Origin: Fulvimarina endophytica
GTDB taxonomy: Bacteria > Pseudomonadota > Alphaproteobacteria > Rhizobiales > Rhizobiaceae
DNA length: 64,000 nucleotides
Direction of reading: 5' to 3'
Assembly (NCBI RefSeq): GCF_003403015.1
Contig: NZ_QURL01000004.1
Span: 1-64,000, forward strand
The stretch's first letter is position 1. Each line of letters opens with the position of its first letter. Position numbers and translations under genes: made by a program. Positions 41,210 to 49,639 of this stretch are shown in pieces. The notes under the pieces were generated by a model, which worked only from the letters and a program-made list of their open reading frames with translations, had not been told where the DNA came from and ran no database searches.

Positions 41210-41373
41210 TCGGCGATGATCGCCGAAGGGACGGCCAACGGGACCCGAACGATCGGGCCGTTGGCCGTCCGCTCGGCGCCCCCCCGAGCCCCGCTTCAGA
41301 TGGCGACGGGCTCGAGGGCGGTTCGCGGCGCGAGGCGGGCGGGCGGACCGACATCCGCACCGCCCGCCTCGCG
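41210..41373. repeat. Three strong hairpins in the pstS-pstC gap
   Basis: TCGGCGA/TCGCCGA (41210-41216 with 41220-41226); a perfect 13-bp stem GGACGGCCAACGG/CCGTTGGCCGTCC (41229-41241 with 41258-41270) with an inner CCCG/CGGG; and a perfect 14-bp stem CGCGAGGCGGGCGG/CCGCCCGCCTCGCG (41329-41342 with 41360-41373) with an inner GCGGA/TCCGC. No T-tract follows on the minus strand. Their position fits mRNA stabilisation or partial termination after pstS, so that the binding protein is made in excess. Confidence 0.75.
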
Positions 41374-41387
41374 GATCATTTCGAGGC

Positions 41388-42440
41388 TTAGCCGGAGACC
41401 GAGACCGAGTCGCCGTTCTCGAACTGCTCGATCTGCTGTGCGCGCTCGTCCTGCGGCAGCGGAACGAGGCCGTATTCGACCGTCGGCGAGCCGTCGCCCG
41501 TCATCTGCTCCGACAGGAAGAACTGCACGTATTCCTGAAGGCCCGGAACGACGCCGAGATGGGCGCGCTTGACGTAGAAGTAGAGCGGACGCGACACCGG
41601 ATACTCGCCCGAAGCGATCGTCTCGGCCGAAGGCGTCACGTCGTCGATCGTGGCGACCTGGAGGCGGTCCTGGTTCTGCTCGAAGAAGGCGAGACCGAAC
41701 ACGCCCACCGCCTGCGGATTGGCTTCGATGCGGGCCAGCGTCTCGGTGTAGTCACCCGAGATCTCACCGATGGTGTTGTCGTTGCGGACCTGCATGCAGG
41801 CGTCTTCCGCCGCATCCTCGTCCATTCCGCCGTCCATCATCATCTTCATGGCGCCGGAGTCTTCACAGCCCTGAAGCAGGAGCTTCTCCTCGAAGACTTC
41901 GCGCGTGCCGTGGTTGGAGGCCGGGATATAGGCCGAGATCTGCTGATCGGGGAGCGAGGCGTCCACGTCCGACCACTTGGCGTAGGCGTTCGGGCCCATC
42001 TGGCCGTCCTGCGGAACCTGCGCGGCCATCGCCTTGTAGACCATCTCGGGGGTCAGGGCGAACGAGGGGCCCGAGGCTGCGGATGCGAAGACGATGCCGT
42101 CATAGCCGAACTTGATCTCGGAGATCTCGTTGACGCCGGCATCGTTGCAGGCCTGGATCTCCGAGTCGCGGATCGGGCGCGAGGAGTTGGCGACGTCGAT
42201 CGTGTCAGGGCCGACGCCCTGGCAGAACTGCTTCAGACCGGCGGACGAGCCACCCGATTCGACCACCGGGGTCGGATAGTCGGGGAAGGTCTCGCCGAAG
42301 TTCTCGGCCACGATCTGCGCATAGGGCAGAACGGTCGAGGAACCGGCGACCTGGATCGGCTCGCCGGACTGGGCGAAGGCCGGGGCGGACAGGCCGAGGG
42401 CGGAGCCCACGAGAAGGCTGGCGAGGAGCTTGTTGTGCAA
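41388..42440 (-). CDS. pstS: Phosphate-binding protein PstS
   Basis: A 350-aa periplasmic receptor of the high-affinity phosphate transporter. The signal peptide is ASLLVGSALGLSAPAFA; the mature part opens with IQVAGSSTVLPYAQIVAENF, the phosphate-binding loop, and contains VESGGSSAGLKQFCQG and DVANSSRPIRDSE. An inserted segment with Met-, Asp- and Glu-rich residues (AMKMMMDGGMDEDAAEDAC, about 205-225) is not in E. coli PstS but occurs in alphaproteobacterial PstS. A triple Pho box lies 111 bp upstream. It is the first pst gene after phoR. Confidence 0.95.
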   Translation of the reverse strand: MHNKLLASLLVGSALGLSAPAFAQSGEPIQVAGSSTVLPYAQIVAENFGETFPDYPTPVVESGGSSAGLKQFCQGVGPDTIDVANSSRPIRDSEIQACNDAGVNEISEIKFGYDGIVFASAASGPSFALTPEMVYKAMAAQVPQDGQMGPNAYAKWSDVDASLPDQQISAYIPASNHGTREVFEEKLLLQGCEDSGAMKMMMDGGMDEDAAEDACMQVRNDNTIGEISGDYTETLARIEANPQAVGVFGLAFFEQNQDRLQVATIDDVTPSAETIASGEYPVSRPLYFYVKRAHLGVVPGLQEYVQFFLSEQMTGDGSPTVEYGLVPLPQDERAQQIEQFENGDSVSVSG

Positions 42441-42550
42441 GGGATGTCTCCGGTTACGGTTCGAATGGACGCCTGTTGAAAGTTACGCCGGTCGGCCGGC
42501 GCAGAACTCTTGCGTTCGACGGGTTCCTAACGCCCTTCCACGAACCATAT

Positions 42551-42579
42551 ATGACAGCCGGAGCACAGTTTTATGACAG
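42551..42579 (-). promoter_or_regulatory. Triple Pho box of the pst operon
   Basis: On the minus strand three 7-mers, CTGTCAT (42573-42579), CTGTGCT (42562-42568) and CTGTCAT (42551-42557), are spaced 4 nt apart, giving the 11-bp periodicity of PhoB direct repeats. The spacers are AAAA and CCGG. The site begins 1 nt after the phoR stop codon and sits 111 bp before the pstS start. Phospho-PhoB bound here would activate pstS transcription separately from phoR. Confidence 0.9.
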
Positions 42580-42580
42580 G

Positions 42581-43888
42581 TTAAACACTTGATTTTTCAG
42601 GTTTTATTTGCGCTTCACCCGCATTCCCGGAAAGCCTCGCGAACCGCGTCGTGAAGATCGTGCCGCGACCGGGCTCGGAATCGATGAGAAGACGGGCCTT
42701 GTGGCGCTGGAGAATGTTGCGGACGATGGCGAGCCCGAGGCCCGTTCCCTGCATGGCCCGCGAGGAGCCGACATCGACGCGGTAGAACCGCTCCGTCAGG
42801 CGCGGCACGTGCTCGGCAGCGATCCCCTCGCCGAAATCCTCCACCGAGGCGTCGACGACCGGATGGCCGCGTTCGGCACCGGTGCGCAGGCGCAGGACGA
42901 CGCGCCCGCCCGACCGGCCGTATTTGCAGGCGTTCTCCACGAGGTTCGAGAAGACCTGCATCAGCTCGTCGCTCGCGCCGGCGACTTCGAGGCCCGACGG
43001 TCCGAGATCGGTCTCGATCGCAACGCCCATATCGCTCGCGAGCGGGGCCATCTGATCGGCCACCTTCGTCAGAATCGCGCGCAGGTCCACCGCCTCGCTC
43101 ACCGGCAGGTGCCGCTTCATCTCGATTCGCGAGAGCGAGAGAAGATCGTCGATCAGCCGCGACATGCGCGCGGCCTGGTCCCGCATGATGGCGAGGAAAC
43201 GGTCACGCGCGAGCGCATCGTCCCGGGCCGGCCCCTGGAGCGTCTCGATGAAGCCCGTCAGCGAGGCGAGCGGCGTTCGCAGTTCGTGGCTGGCATTGGC
43301 GACGAAATCGGTGCGGATGCGATCGGTCTGGCGCACGGCGGTCCGGTCGGAGAAGACGAGAAGAAAGATCCGGGGCCGGCCGCCGTCCCGGTCGCGAACC
43401 GGCAGGATCTCGATCTCGAAGCTTCGATCGGCCCCGCGCCGCTCGTCGAGAAAGGCCGTGCGGCGCTCGTCCATCCGCATGGCGTCGTCGATGGCGGACA
43501 GGACGTGGGGCGCACGAAAGCGCAGCGCGACGGCCTCTCCGATGGCGAGCCGCCCGAGCGGTTCGATCGAGGCCGGGTTCTGATAGGTGAGGGTCGTCTC
43601 GCGATCGAGCACGAGCACCGGCTCGGCCAGCGCCTCGACGATCGCCCGGCTGCCGGCACCGAACGCCTCGCGCTCGACCGGCGCCTCGGCGCCGACGGGT
43701 CTCGGCTCGGACCGGCCGACCGGCCAGAAGAGAATGGCGATAAGGAAGACGCAGAACAGCGCGAGTTCGATGGCGATGCCCGGATCGAAGACGCTGGCAA
43801 GTCCCGTCGCTACGACCGCGAAGAGCGCCAGCGATTTCAGCCGTCGCACCGCGCGCCTCGGATCCCGGTCGGCCGGCACCGGCGTCAC
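42581..43888 (-). CDS. phoR: Phosphate sensor histidine kinase PhoR
   Basis: A 435-aa membrane kinase that phosphorylates PhoB under phosphate limitation. A predicted N-terminal membrane segment (SLALFAVVATGLASVFDPGIAIELALFCVFLIAILFWP) is followed by a PAS domain (LVLDRETTLTYQNPASIE), then the H box ASHELRTPLASLTGF, N box LVENACKYG, and G1/G2 boxes DFGEGIA and GTGLGLAIV. The start is GTG at 43888 with GGTGG 7 nt upstream. It heads the PHO gene cluster. Confidence 0.94.
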   Translation of the reverse strand: MTPVPADRDPRRAVRRLKSLALFAVVATGLASVFDPGIAIELALFCVFLIAILFWPVGRSEPRPVGAEAPVEREAFGAGSRAIVEALAEPVLVLDRETTLTYQNPASIEPLGRLAIGEAVALRFRAPHVLSAIDDAMRMDERRTAFLDERRGADRSFEIEILPVRDRDGGRPRIFLLVFSDRTAVRQTDRIRTDFVANASHELRTPLASLTGFIETLQGPARDDALARDRFLAIMRDQAARMSRLIDDLLSLSRIEMKRHLPVSEAVDLRAILTKVADQMAPLASDMGVAIETDLGPSGLEVAGASDELMQVFSNLVENACKYGRSGGRVVLRLRTGAERGHPVVDASVEDFGEGIAAEHVPRLTERFYRVDVGSSRAMQGTGLGLAIVRNILQRHKARLLIDSEPGRGTIFTTRFARLSGNAGEAQIKPEKSSV

Positions 43889-43973
43889 GACGCGCCACCC
43901 ACCACGCTGCGGCCGCAGCGGCCCTGCCCGTCGCGCGTCCTCACAACCATGATCCTATCGGGATGGGAAGAAA

Positions 43974-44050
43974 TGGTACGGTTGGGTGGTCTCGAACCAC
44001 CGACCTCCGGAGCCACAATCCGACGCTCTAACCAACTGAGCTACAACCGC
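43974..44050 (-). tRNA. tRNA-His (GTG)
   Basis: The minus strand folds into a normal cloverleaf: acceptor GCGGTTG with CAACCGT, D arm GCTC/GAGC, anticodon loop TTGTGGC with anticodon GTG at positions 34-36 and a T arm GGTGG/CCACC with TTCGAGA. CCA is encoded (43974-43976). The base before G1 is T, so there is no genomic G-1; the discriminator is A73, and position 72 is U opposite G1. These are the altered identity marks known in alphaproteobacterial tRNA-His, which lost the G-1:C73 pair. Confidence 0.95.
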
Positions 44051-44152
44051 ACGCTCGCCGTCTCCGAAAGGGAGTGGCGACGATGCGGCCCGAGATAGAG
44101 CGTTTTTTCGCGCCGTGCAAGGGCTTCCTTTCATGGGGAGGCGGCGAAATCC

Positions 44153-44797
44153 TCATCGTCCCTGGGCGACGAGAATTCGGATGGCGAAGGCCGAAAAGAC
44201 GCCGGCGAACAGCCAGTCGATGGCGCGCGTCACCTTCGGCCGGCGCATCAGCACGCCGGAGAGCGTGTCGGCGGCGAGAATCATCGGCACGCTCACGGGA
44301 ATGGCCACCGCGATGAAGAGAAGGCCGAGAAAGACGAGCTTACCGGCCGCGTGCGGATCGGAAGCGGAGACGAATTGCGGCAGGAAGGTCACGAAGAAGA
44401 GGATGATCTTCGGGTTGAGGAGATTGATCCCGAGACCGGTCAGCCAGTGCCCGAACGTGCTGCGCCGGCGCGCGGGCCGGCCGGGCTTCACGCTGAGGGC
44501 GGAGCCCGAGACCACGGCCTGGACCGCAAGGAAGATCAGATAGGCGGCGCCCGCGAACTTCAGGACGAGGAAGGCCTCGGGCGAGGCCGCGATCAGGGCC
44601 GAGATGCCGAAGGCGGCAAGGCTCGTATGGACCAGAATGCCGCTCGATGCCCCGAGCATCGCCGCAAAGCCCGCCTTGCGCCCCGAAGAGAGCGTGCGCC
44701 CCAGGAACAGGGTCATGTCCGGCCCCGGCGTGATGGTCAGCACCACGGCGGCGAGAAGGAAGGCGGCAAGGGTCGCGGGGTCTGGAACGAAGGTCAT
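44153..44797 (-). CDS. LysE/RhtB-family amino-acid exporter
   Basis: A 214-aa inner-membrane exporter with about 6 helices. The family start ATLAAFLLAAVVLTITPGPDMTLFLGRTLSSGRKAGFAAMLGASSGILVHT contains the conserved TPGP motif; later NLLNPKIILFFVTFLPQFV is also typical. AGGA lies 6 nt before the ATG at 44797. Substrates in this family are amino acids such as lysine, homoserine or threonine; which one cannot be told. It is opposite argG. Confidence 0.9.
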   Translation of the reverse strand: MTFVPDPATLAAFLLAAVVLTITPGPDMTLFLGRTLSSGRKAGFAAMLGASSGILVHTSLAAFGISALIAASPEAFLVLKFAGAAYLIFLAVQAVVSGSALSVKPGRPARRRSTFGHWLTGLGINLLNPKIILFFVTFLPQFVSASDPHAAGKLVFLGLLFIAVAIPVSVPMILAADTLSGVLMRRPKVTRAIDWLFAGVFSAFAIRILVAQGR

Positions 44798-45043
44798 CCT
44801 GCATCCTGTCAAATCGGACCGGACGAGGGGATCTTCGCCTTCGTGAGAGGCTCGATCGGAGGGTCCCGGAAACCGGCGCACCCGCTGAAGCCCGCGCCGC
44901 CCGCAATCTAGCACCGGCGAGGATAGCCGTCAGCCCGTCCACACCCCTCCCCCCGCAGATATCGCCCTGCGCCCCGTTTCCTCGCCCGCGAAGCTTGCTA
45001 TACAGCGCGCGAACCTTCGAACTCTGCATCAGAAAGCGAACCC

Positions 45044-46261
45044 ATGGCCCTTCCCCGCGACGTCAAGAAGGTCGTCCTCGCCTATTCCGGCGGGCTCGAC
45101 ACCTCGATCATCCTCAAATGGCTGCAGACCGAACTCGGCGCCGAAGTGGTGACCTTCACCGCCGATCTCGGCCAGGGCGAGGAACTCGGCCCTGCCCGCG
45201 AAAAGGCCGAGCGCGCCGGCGTCAAGGACATCTATATCGAGGACGTGCGCGAGGAGTTCTGCCGCGACTTCGTCTTCCCGATGTTCCGGGCCAACGCCGT
45301 CTACGAGGGCACCTATCTCCTCGGCACCTCGATCGCCCGCCCGCTGATCTCCAAGCGCCTCGTCGAGATCGCGGCCGAGACAGGCGCCGACGCCATCGCG
45401 CACGGTGCGACCGGCAAGGGCAACGATCAGGTGCGCTTCGAGCTCTCGGCCTATGCGCTGAACCCCGACATCAAGGTCATCGCCCCCTGGCGCGACTGGT
45501 CGTTCAAGTCGCGCACCGACCTTCTCGATTTCGCCGAGAAGAACCAGATCACGGTGACCAAGGACAAGCGCGGCGAGGCCCCGTTCTCGGTCGATGCCAA
45601 CCTTCTCCACTCCTCCTCCGAGGGCAAGGTGCTGGAGGACCCGAACGAGGCGCCGCCGCCCTACGTCTTCATGCGCTCCGTCAGCCCCGAAGAGGCCCCG
45701 GATACGCCGACGACGATCACCATCGGCTTCGAAAAGGGCGATCCGGTCTCGATCGACGGCAAGACCATGAAGCCGCACGAGCTCCTCGCAGCGCTCAACG
45801 ATCTCGGCCGCGACAACGGCATCGGCCGTCTGGATCTCGTGGAGAACCGCTTCGTCGGCATGAAGTCGCGCGGCATCTACGAAACGCCGGGCGGCACGAT
45901 CCTGCTCGCCGCGCACCGGGCGATCGAGTCGATCACGCTCGATCGCGGTGCCATGCACCTCAAGGACCAGCTGATGCCGCAATATGCCGAGCTGATCTAT
46001 AACGGCTTCTGGTTCTCGCCCGAGCGCGAGATGCTGCAGGCCGCCATCGATCATTCCCAGAAGCACGTGGAAGGCACGGTGCGCCTCAAGCTCTACAAGG
46101 GCAATGTCATCGTGGAAGGCCGCGAGAGCGCGAAGTCGCTCTATAACGACGCCCTCGTCACCTTCGAGGACGATCACGGCGCCTACGACCAGAAGGATGC
46201 GGCCGGCTTCATCAAGCTCAACGCCCTGCGCCTTCGCACCCTCGCCAAGCGCGGCGCCTGA
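45044..46261 (+). CDS. argG: Argininosuccinate synthase
   Basis: A 405-aa enzyme that joins citrulline and aspartate using ATP, in arginine synthesis. N-type ATP pyrophosphatase motif [15 protein letters not shown] (residues 11-25, SGGLDTS P-loop), [13 protein letters not shown] in the citrulline/aspartate site, and the C-terminal [16 protein letters not shown]. Length and start (ATG at 45044) are as expected. A perfect terminator follows; no arginine neighbours are adjacent. Confidence 0.98.
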   Translation: MALPRDVKKVVLAYSGGLDTSIILKWLQTELGAEVVTFTADLGQGEELGPAREKAERAGVKDIYIEDVREEFCRDFVFPMFRANAVYEGTYLLGTSIARPLISKRLVEIAAETGADAIAHGATGKGNDQVRFELSAYALNPDIKVIAPWRDWSFKSRTDLLDFAEKNQITVTKDKRGEAPFSVDANLLHSSSEGKVLEDPNEAPPPYVFMRSVSPEEAPDTPTTITIGFEKGDPVSIDGKTMKPHELLAALNDLGRDNGIGRLDLVENRFVGMKSRGIYETPGGTILLAAHRAIESITLDRGAMHLKDQLMPQYAELIYNGFWFSPEREMLQAAIDHSQKHVEGTVRLKLYKGNVIVEGRESAKSLYNDALVTFEDDHGAYDQKDAAGFIKLNALRLRTLAKRGA

Positions 46262-46289
46262 GCCGGGTCGAGCCAACCACACAGGTCGA

Positions 46290-46321
46290 GCCGCCGGGGA
46301 GAACCTCCGGCGGCTTTTTTG
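46290..46321 (+). terminator. Rho-independent terminator of argG
   Basis: GCCGCCGG (46290-46297) pairs with CCGGCGGC (46307-46314), followed by seven T residues (46315-46321). It begins 29 nt after the argG stop and separates it from the convergent yggU gene. Confidence 0.92.
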
Positions 46322-46367
46322 TTAGTGTCAGGAAGCATAGGCCCGGCGGATGATCCGCGCCGCCGGC

Positions 46368-46685
46368 TCAGGCCCCGGCGAGGCCTTCCGCGATCGCGGC
46401 AAGCCGCTCCGCCTCGCCGCGCAGATGCACGGTCTTCGAGCGCGAAGTCACGCCCGCGACGACCGCCACATCCGATTTCGCGCATCCGAAGGCGCGGGCG
46501 AGGAGCGCGGCGAGCGCTGCGTTGGCGCGCCCGTCCTCGGGCAGCGCACGCACCCTCGCCTTCAGGCGCAGCCGTCCCGCGCCGTCCTCGGCCACCGCAT
46601 CCAGCCTGTCGGCGGAACTCTTCGGCGTCAGCCGCACGAAGAGCCGGATGCCGTCGCGGGCGGTCTCGAAGAACGGATCGGCCAA
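46368..46685 (-). CDS. DUF167 (YggU-family) protein
   Basis: A 105-aa cytoplasmic protein of the UPF0235/DUF167 family. IRLFVRLTPKSSADRLD and RLRLKARVRALPEDGRANAALAALLARAFG contain the conserved lysine-serine and glycine-rich loops, followed by VAVVAGVTSRSKTVHLRG. The start is a TTG at 46685. It follows yggT by 24 bp, a pairing seen in many bacteria. The function is unknown. Confidence 0.88.
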   Translation of the reverse strand: MADPFFETARDGIRLFVRLTPKSSADRLDAVAEDGAGRLRLKARVRALPEDGRANAALAALLARAFGCAKSDVAVVAGVTSRSKTVHLRGEAERLAAIAEGLAGA

Positions 46686-46709
46686 GGCCGGTCAGCCCGG
46701 TCCTTCAGG

Positions 46710-47012
46710 TCAGATGCCGGCCTGCGCCACCGCCGGATAGAGATAGATGATGATGACCTGCTGCAGGAAGAAGATGCCCAGCAGGGCGACGAGCGGCGAC
46801 AGATCGAGCCCGCCGAGATCCGGCAGGAAGCGGCGGATGCGGCGATAGAGCGGCTCGGTCATCCGGTAGAGGAACTGCGCGATCGAATCGACGAACCCGT
46901 TGCCGGAATTGACGATGTTGAAGGCGTAAAGCCACGACAGGATCGCCGAGGCGATGATGATCCACCAGTAGATGTTGAGGGCGAGCATCACGACACTGAG
47001 AACGGCGAGCAT
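46710..47012 (-). CDS. YggT-family membrane protein
   Basis: A 100-aa inner-membrane protein, two hydrophobic helices (MLALNIYWWIIIASAILSWLYAF and PLVALLGIFFLQQVIIIYLYPAVA) separated by a basic loop FLYRMTEPLYRRIRRFLPDLGGLDLSP, which is the YggT signature. It is the first gene of the yggT-yggU pair. The start at 47012 gives the normal length; longer open frames run into the FhuF gene and are not real. The 283 bp upstream show no clear promoter. Confidence 0.9.
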   Translation of the reverse strand: MLAVLSVVMLALNIYWWIIIASAILSWLYAFNIVNSGNGFVDSIAQFLYRMTEPLYRRIRRFLPDLGGLDLSPLVALLGIFFLQQVIIIYLYPAVAQAGI

Positions 47013-47295
47013 GGCGGGAATGGTGTCCTTCGGGTTGAGGCTCCTTCGGGCGCAAATGCGTCCTTCGGAGCGCGAACGGATGGGGCGGCATGCCGGCCTC
47101 AGGACCGGGACCGTTCCCCTCATAGGCCGACATCGTGAGGAAAAGCATAAGACGGCGGCCGAACAGGGCATCTGGACCCGCCGCCCGAGGACGGGCGCGC
47201 GGGGCCCCATGCCATGTAAAGATCGGTGCCTGTCGCCGCAAGGAAGGGCCAGGAGACAAGGCCGCGGCGCCCGTCGCGCGCCGGCGGGTCCCCGG

Positions 47296-48108
47296 TCAGG
47301 CAATCGCCGGATCGCCCGTCCTGAAGGGGCAGGTCCCGCAGAAGGAGCGGGCCGCTGACGAATATTTGAGGCAGCAGGCCCGTCTCGTGATCGCCGCACC
47401 GCCGCCTCCCGCCTCGAAACCGGCTCGATCGGCCTCCCAGTCGATCGCATCCACGCAATCGGGCGCGAATGCTGCGAGATAGGTCCGCATGGCCGAACGC
47501 GCGGCCGGTCGCGGGGCGCCTGCCCGGCAGAGGGCAAGCCAGGGCGAAAGGAGGCCGATCGCGTGATTGCTGGCAAGGATCGGGCCGCCCTTGCGCGGCT
47601 GCGTCCGGTCGATCGCGCCGAGAAGCGCGAGAAGATCGGCGCTCGCGGCCCGCACCTCGTCCGGCGCGGCCGCGCGCCAGTCGGGCGTGACGGCCCGCGG
47701 GCGAAGGCCGATCGCCCGTTCCTCGATCAGGAACCGCGCTTCGCCCGGCCCGGCGGTCGCGATCGATCCCTCCAGAAGCCAGAGGGCCGAAAGCGCGCCG
47801 AGACTTGCGCGGGCGAGATGGCGGTGCACCTGGCAGACCGCGACCGATCGGGAGGGCGCGCCCCGCCTCCGCTCGTCGAGAACCGCCCGCGAGACGGCGG
47901 ACGGGCGCAACAGATCGGCAAGCCGCAGATCGTCCGGGCCCCGAGCGGTCTCGCCGATCATCGCGCAGATCCGCGTCAGCGCACGGCGGCGCGGCTCGGC
48001 GGCAAGCGTCTGCAGAAGGTCGAGAAACGCCGCGCGGGAGGGATCGGCAACCCCTCCCCCGAGGCGCCTGCCGGCCTCGAACATCTCTCGGGACGGCTCC
48101 ATGCTCAT
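47296..48108 (-). CDS. FhuF-like siderophore-iron reductase
   Basis: A 270-aa protein whose C-terminus has the FhuF iron-sulfur signature C-C-X10-C-X2-C (in RACCLKYSSAARSFCGTCPF, last 30 residues). FhuF reduces ferric siderophores in the cytoplasm so that iron is released. The N-terminal two thirds are weakly related to FhuF, rich in Ala and Arg, and I could not align a substrate pocket. The start overlaps the tonB stop by four bases (48105-48108), so it is translated as part of the exbB-exbD-exbD-tonB operon. Reductase activity is inferred from the motif and the context. Confidence 0.75.
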   Translation of the reverse strand: MSMEPSREMFEAGRRLGGGVADPSRAAFLDLLQTLAAEPRRRALTRICAMIGETARGPDDLRLADLLRPSAVSRAVLDERRRGAPSRSVAVCQVHRHLARASLGALSALWLLEGSIATAGPGEARFLIEERAIGLRPRAVTPDWRAAAPDEVRAASADLLALLGAIDRTQPRKGGPILASNHAIGLLSPWLALCRAGAPRPAARSAMRTYLAAFAPDCVDAIDWEADRAGFEAGGGGAAITRRACCLKYSSAARSFCGTCPFRTGDPAIA

Positions 48109-49091
48109 CTCAGCTGGAAGCGGATCGGCACCGTGAAGCTCATGCTTTGGCGTCCCGCCACGGCCGGAATCGGCGGGAAGGGAGCGGCGCGGCGAACCGT
48201 ATCGACCGCGGCCTGGTCGAGGAGCCCGTTGCCGGAGGAGCGCACGAGCCGGATACCGCTCACCCCGCCCCGCGCGGTCACGGTGAAGGCGACGCTCGCG
48301 ACCCCCTGGGCCTGGCTGCGCCGGGCGGCCGATGGATAGCGCTGGGCCCTGCGGATGCGCGAGAGCACCTGCCCGGAATAGTTCGACGTCGCCTGGGCGG
48401 CACTCACGCCCGAGCCGCGACTGCCGGATCGTGCGGATCGCCCGGCCTCCTGCGAGCCGCGCCGCGCATCCGCCTGGCTGGCTCCGCGATTGCCGCTGCG
48501 CTGCTCGGCGCGCTGCGGCGTCCGCCGCTCGGTCCGGGCCGGCTTCGGGTCCGGCTCGGACTGGGCGACCTGCGGTCTCGGCGCGGGCGGCGGCGGGCGC
48601 TTGGTCGGCGCGGGAACGTTCTCGGGCTGCGGGTCCATCGCCTCCACCGTTTCCGTCACGGATGCGGTCTCGATGGTGTCGGGCTCGACGGCCGCGACCT
48701 CGGCCGGCTCGCTCACGGCCTCCGTCGCCTCGGAGGATTCGGTCACGAGTTCGCTGTCGACCGGCTCGGCCGTCTCCGGCGTCTCGGCCGGCTCGGCGGT
48801 GTCGACGGTTTCGGCGGGCTCCGCGCTCGCCATCTCGTTCACCGGCTCGGCCTCGACCGGCTGCACCGCTTCCGGCTCGACCGTCTCGCTCGTATCGTTC
48901 GCGCTCTGGTCGCCGGCCGAGACCGCGTCGAAGGGATCGCCCACCATCGCGAGCTCGATCCCCGGCCCGCCTTCGAGCATGGCCGTCTCCTCGCGATCCG
49001 CATCGCTCAGCAGCCAGAGCGCCAGCGCTCCGTGGATCGTAAGGGAGAGGATGACGGCGCAGGCGATCGCCGTGCGGGACAGTCCGCCCAT
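48105..49091 (-). CDS. tonB: TonB-like energy transducer
   Basis: A 328-aa protein that transmits the proton-motive force from ExbB/ExbD to outer-membrane receptors. An N-terminal membrane helix (SRTAIACAVILSLTIHGALALWLL) is followed by a long Pro/Glu/Ala/Val linker with repeated EPAE and TxEPxE steps (about residues 50-180), then a C-terminal TonB domain, IRRAQRYPSAARRSQAQGVASVAFTVTARGGVSGIRLVRSSGNGLLDQAAVDTVRRAAPFPP. The ATG at 49091 overlaps the exbD stop (TGATG). The linker is acidic rather than the Pro-Lys type of E. coli. Confidence 0.93.
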   Translation of the reverse strand: MGGLSRTAIACAVILSLTIHGALALWLLSDADREETAMLEGGPGIELAMVGDPFDAVSAGDQSANDTSETVEPEAVQPVEAEPVNEMASAEPAETVDTAEPAETPETAEPVDSELVTESSEATEAVSEPAEVAAVEPDTIETASVTETVEAMDPQPENVPAPTKRPPPPAPRPQVAQSEPDPKPARTERRTPQRAEQRSGNRGASQADARRGSQEAGRSARSGSRGSGVSAAQATSNYSGQVLSRIRRAQRYPSAARRSQAQGVASVAFTVTARGGVSGIRLVRSSGNGLLDQAAVDTVRRAAPFPPIPAVAGRQSMSFTVPIRFQLR

Positions 49092-49558
49092 CACTGCGGC
49101 CCTCCCGCGCGGGTCACGATATGGGCCGCATAGCCCGCCTCGCGCAGCTGGCGCAGGATCGCGATGAGATCGCGCGCCGGCAGGTCGCGATCGGCGGTGA
49201 CCGAAAGGGGGGCTCCCGTCGCCGCCTCGCCTTCGGTCTCGCCGGTCTCGCGAGCCTCGCCCGCGGGCGGGACCTGCGCCTCGGGGGCCGAGCGGGTGGT
49301 CGAGAGTTCGGCGATCAGCGCATCCATCTCGATCGCCGCGCCGCCATAGCGCAGCTCGCCCTCGGCGGTGATGCCCACCGGCTCGGCCGGCGGCGGCGCG
49401 CCCTCCGCGTCGCGCGTGGAGATCAGCCGGATCTCGGGATCGGCGCCCGGCGCGATCGTTCCGGCGAGCAGGAAGAAGATCAGCATCAGGAAGACGACGT
49501 TGATGAGCGCGATCGTCGGATCCTGTGCCTTGCGCTTTTCGGCTTGTTTCAGTCGCAT
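49091..49558 (-). CDS. ExbD-family protein, second copy
   Basis: A 155-aa ExbD/TolR protein with one N-terminal membrane helix (TIALINVVFLMLIFFLLAGTIAP). The essential membrane aspartate, usually LID in ExbD, is here LIN (PTIALINVVFLM): the residue is Asn, not Asp. That may make it inactive as a proton carrier or indicate a different role. The periplasmic domain is diverged but contains the typical D/ExxLRQLREAGY near the end. It lies between exbD (first copy) and tonB. Confidence 0.88.
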   Translation of the reverse strand: MRLKQAEKRKAQDPTIALINVVFLMLIFFLLAGTIAPGADPEIRLISTRDAEGAPPPAEPVGITAEGELRYGGAAIEMDALIAELSTTRSAPEAQVPPAGEARETGETEGEAATGAPLSVTADRDLPARDLIAILRQLREAGYAAHIVTRAGGPQ

Positions 49559-49574
49559 GATCGGCCTTCGGGAT

Positions 49575-49620
49575 CGTCATCAGGGTGGGCGTCGTCAGAG
49601 TGGGCGTCGTCTGGCGTGGG
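49575..49620. repeat. Three tandem 15-bp repeats between the two exbD genes
   Basis: Units CGTCATCAGGGTGGG (49575-49589), CGTCGTCAGAGTGGG (49590-49604) and CGTCGTCTGGCGTGGG (49605-49620) share the core CGTC(G/A)TC-N3-GTGGG. They fill the 81-bp gap between the two exbD genes, just upstream of the second exbD. Whether they have a role or are slippage products is unknown. Confidence 0.7.
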
Positions 49621-49639
49621 GGCCGGCAGGCCAGAGGGT

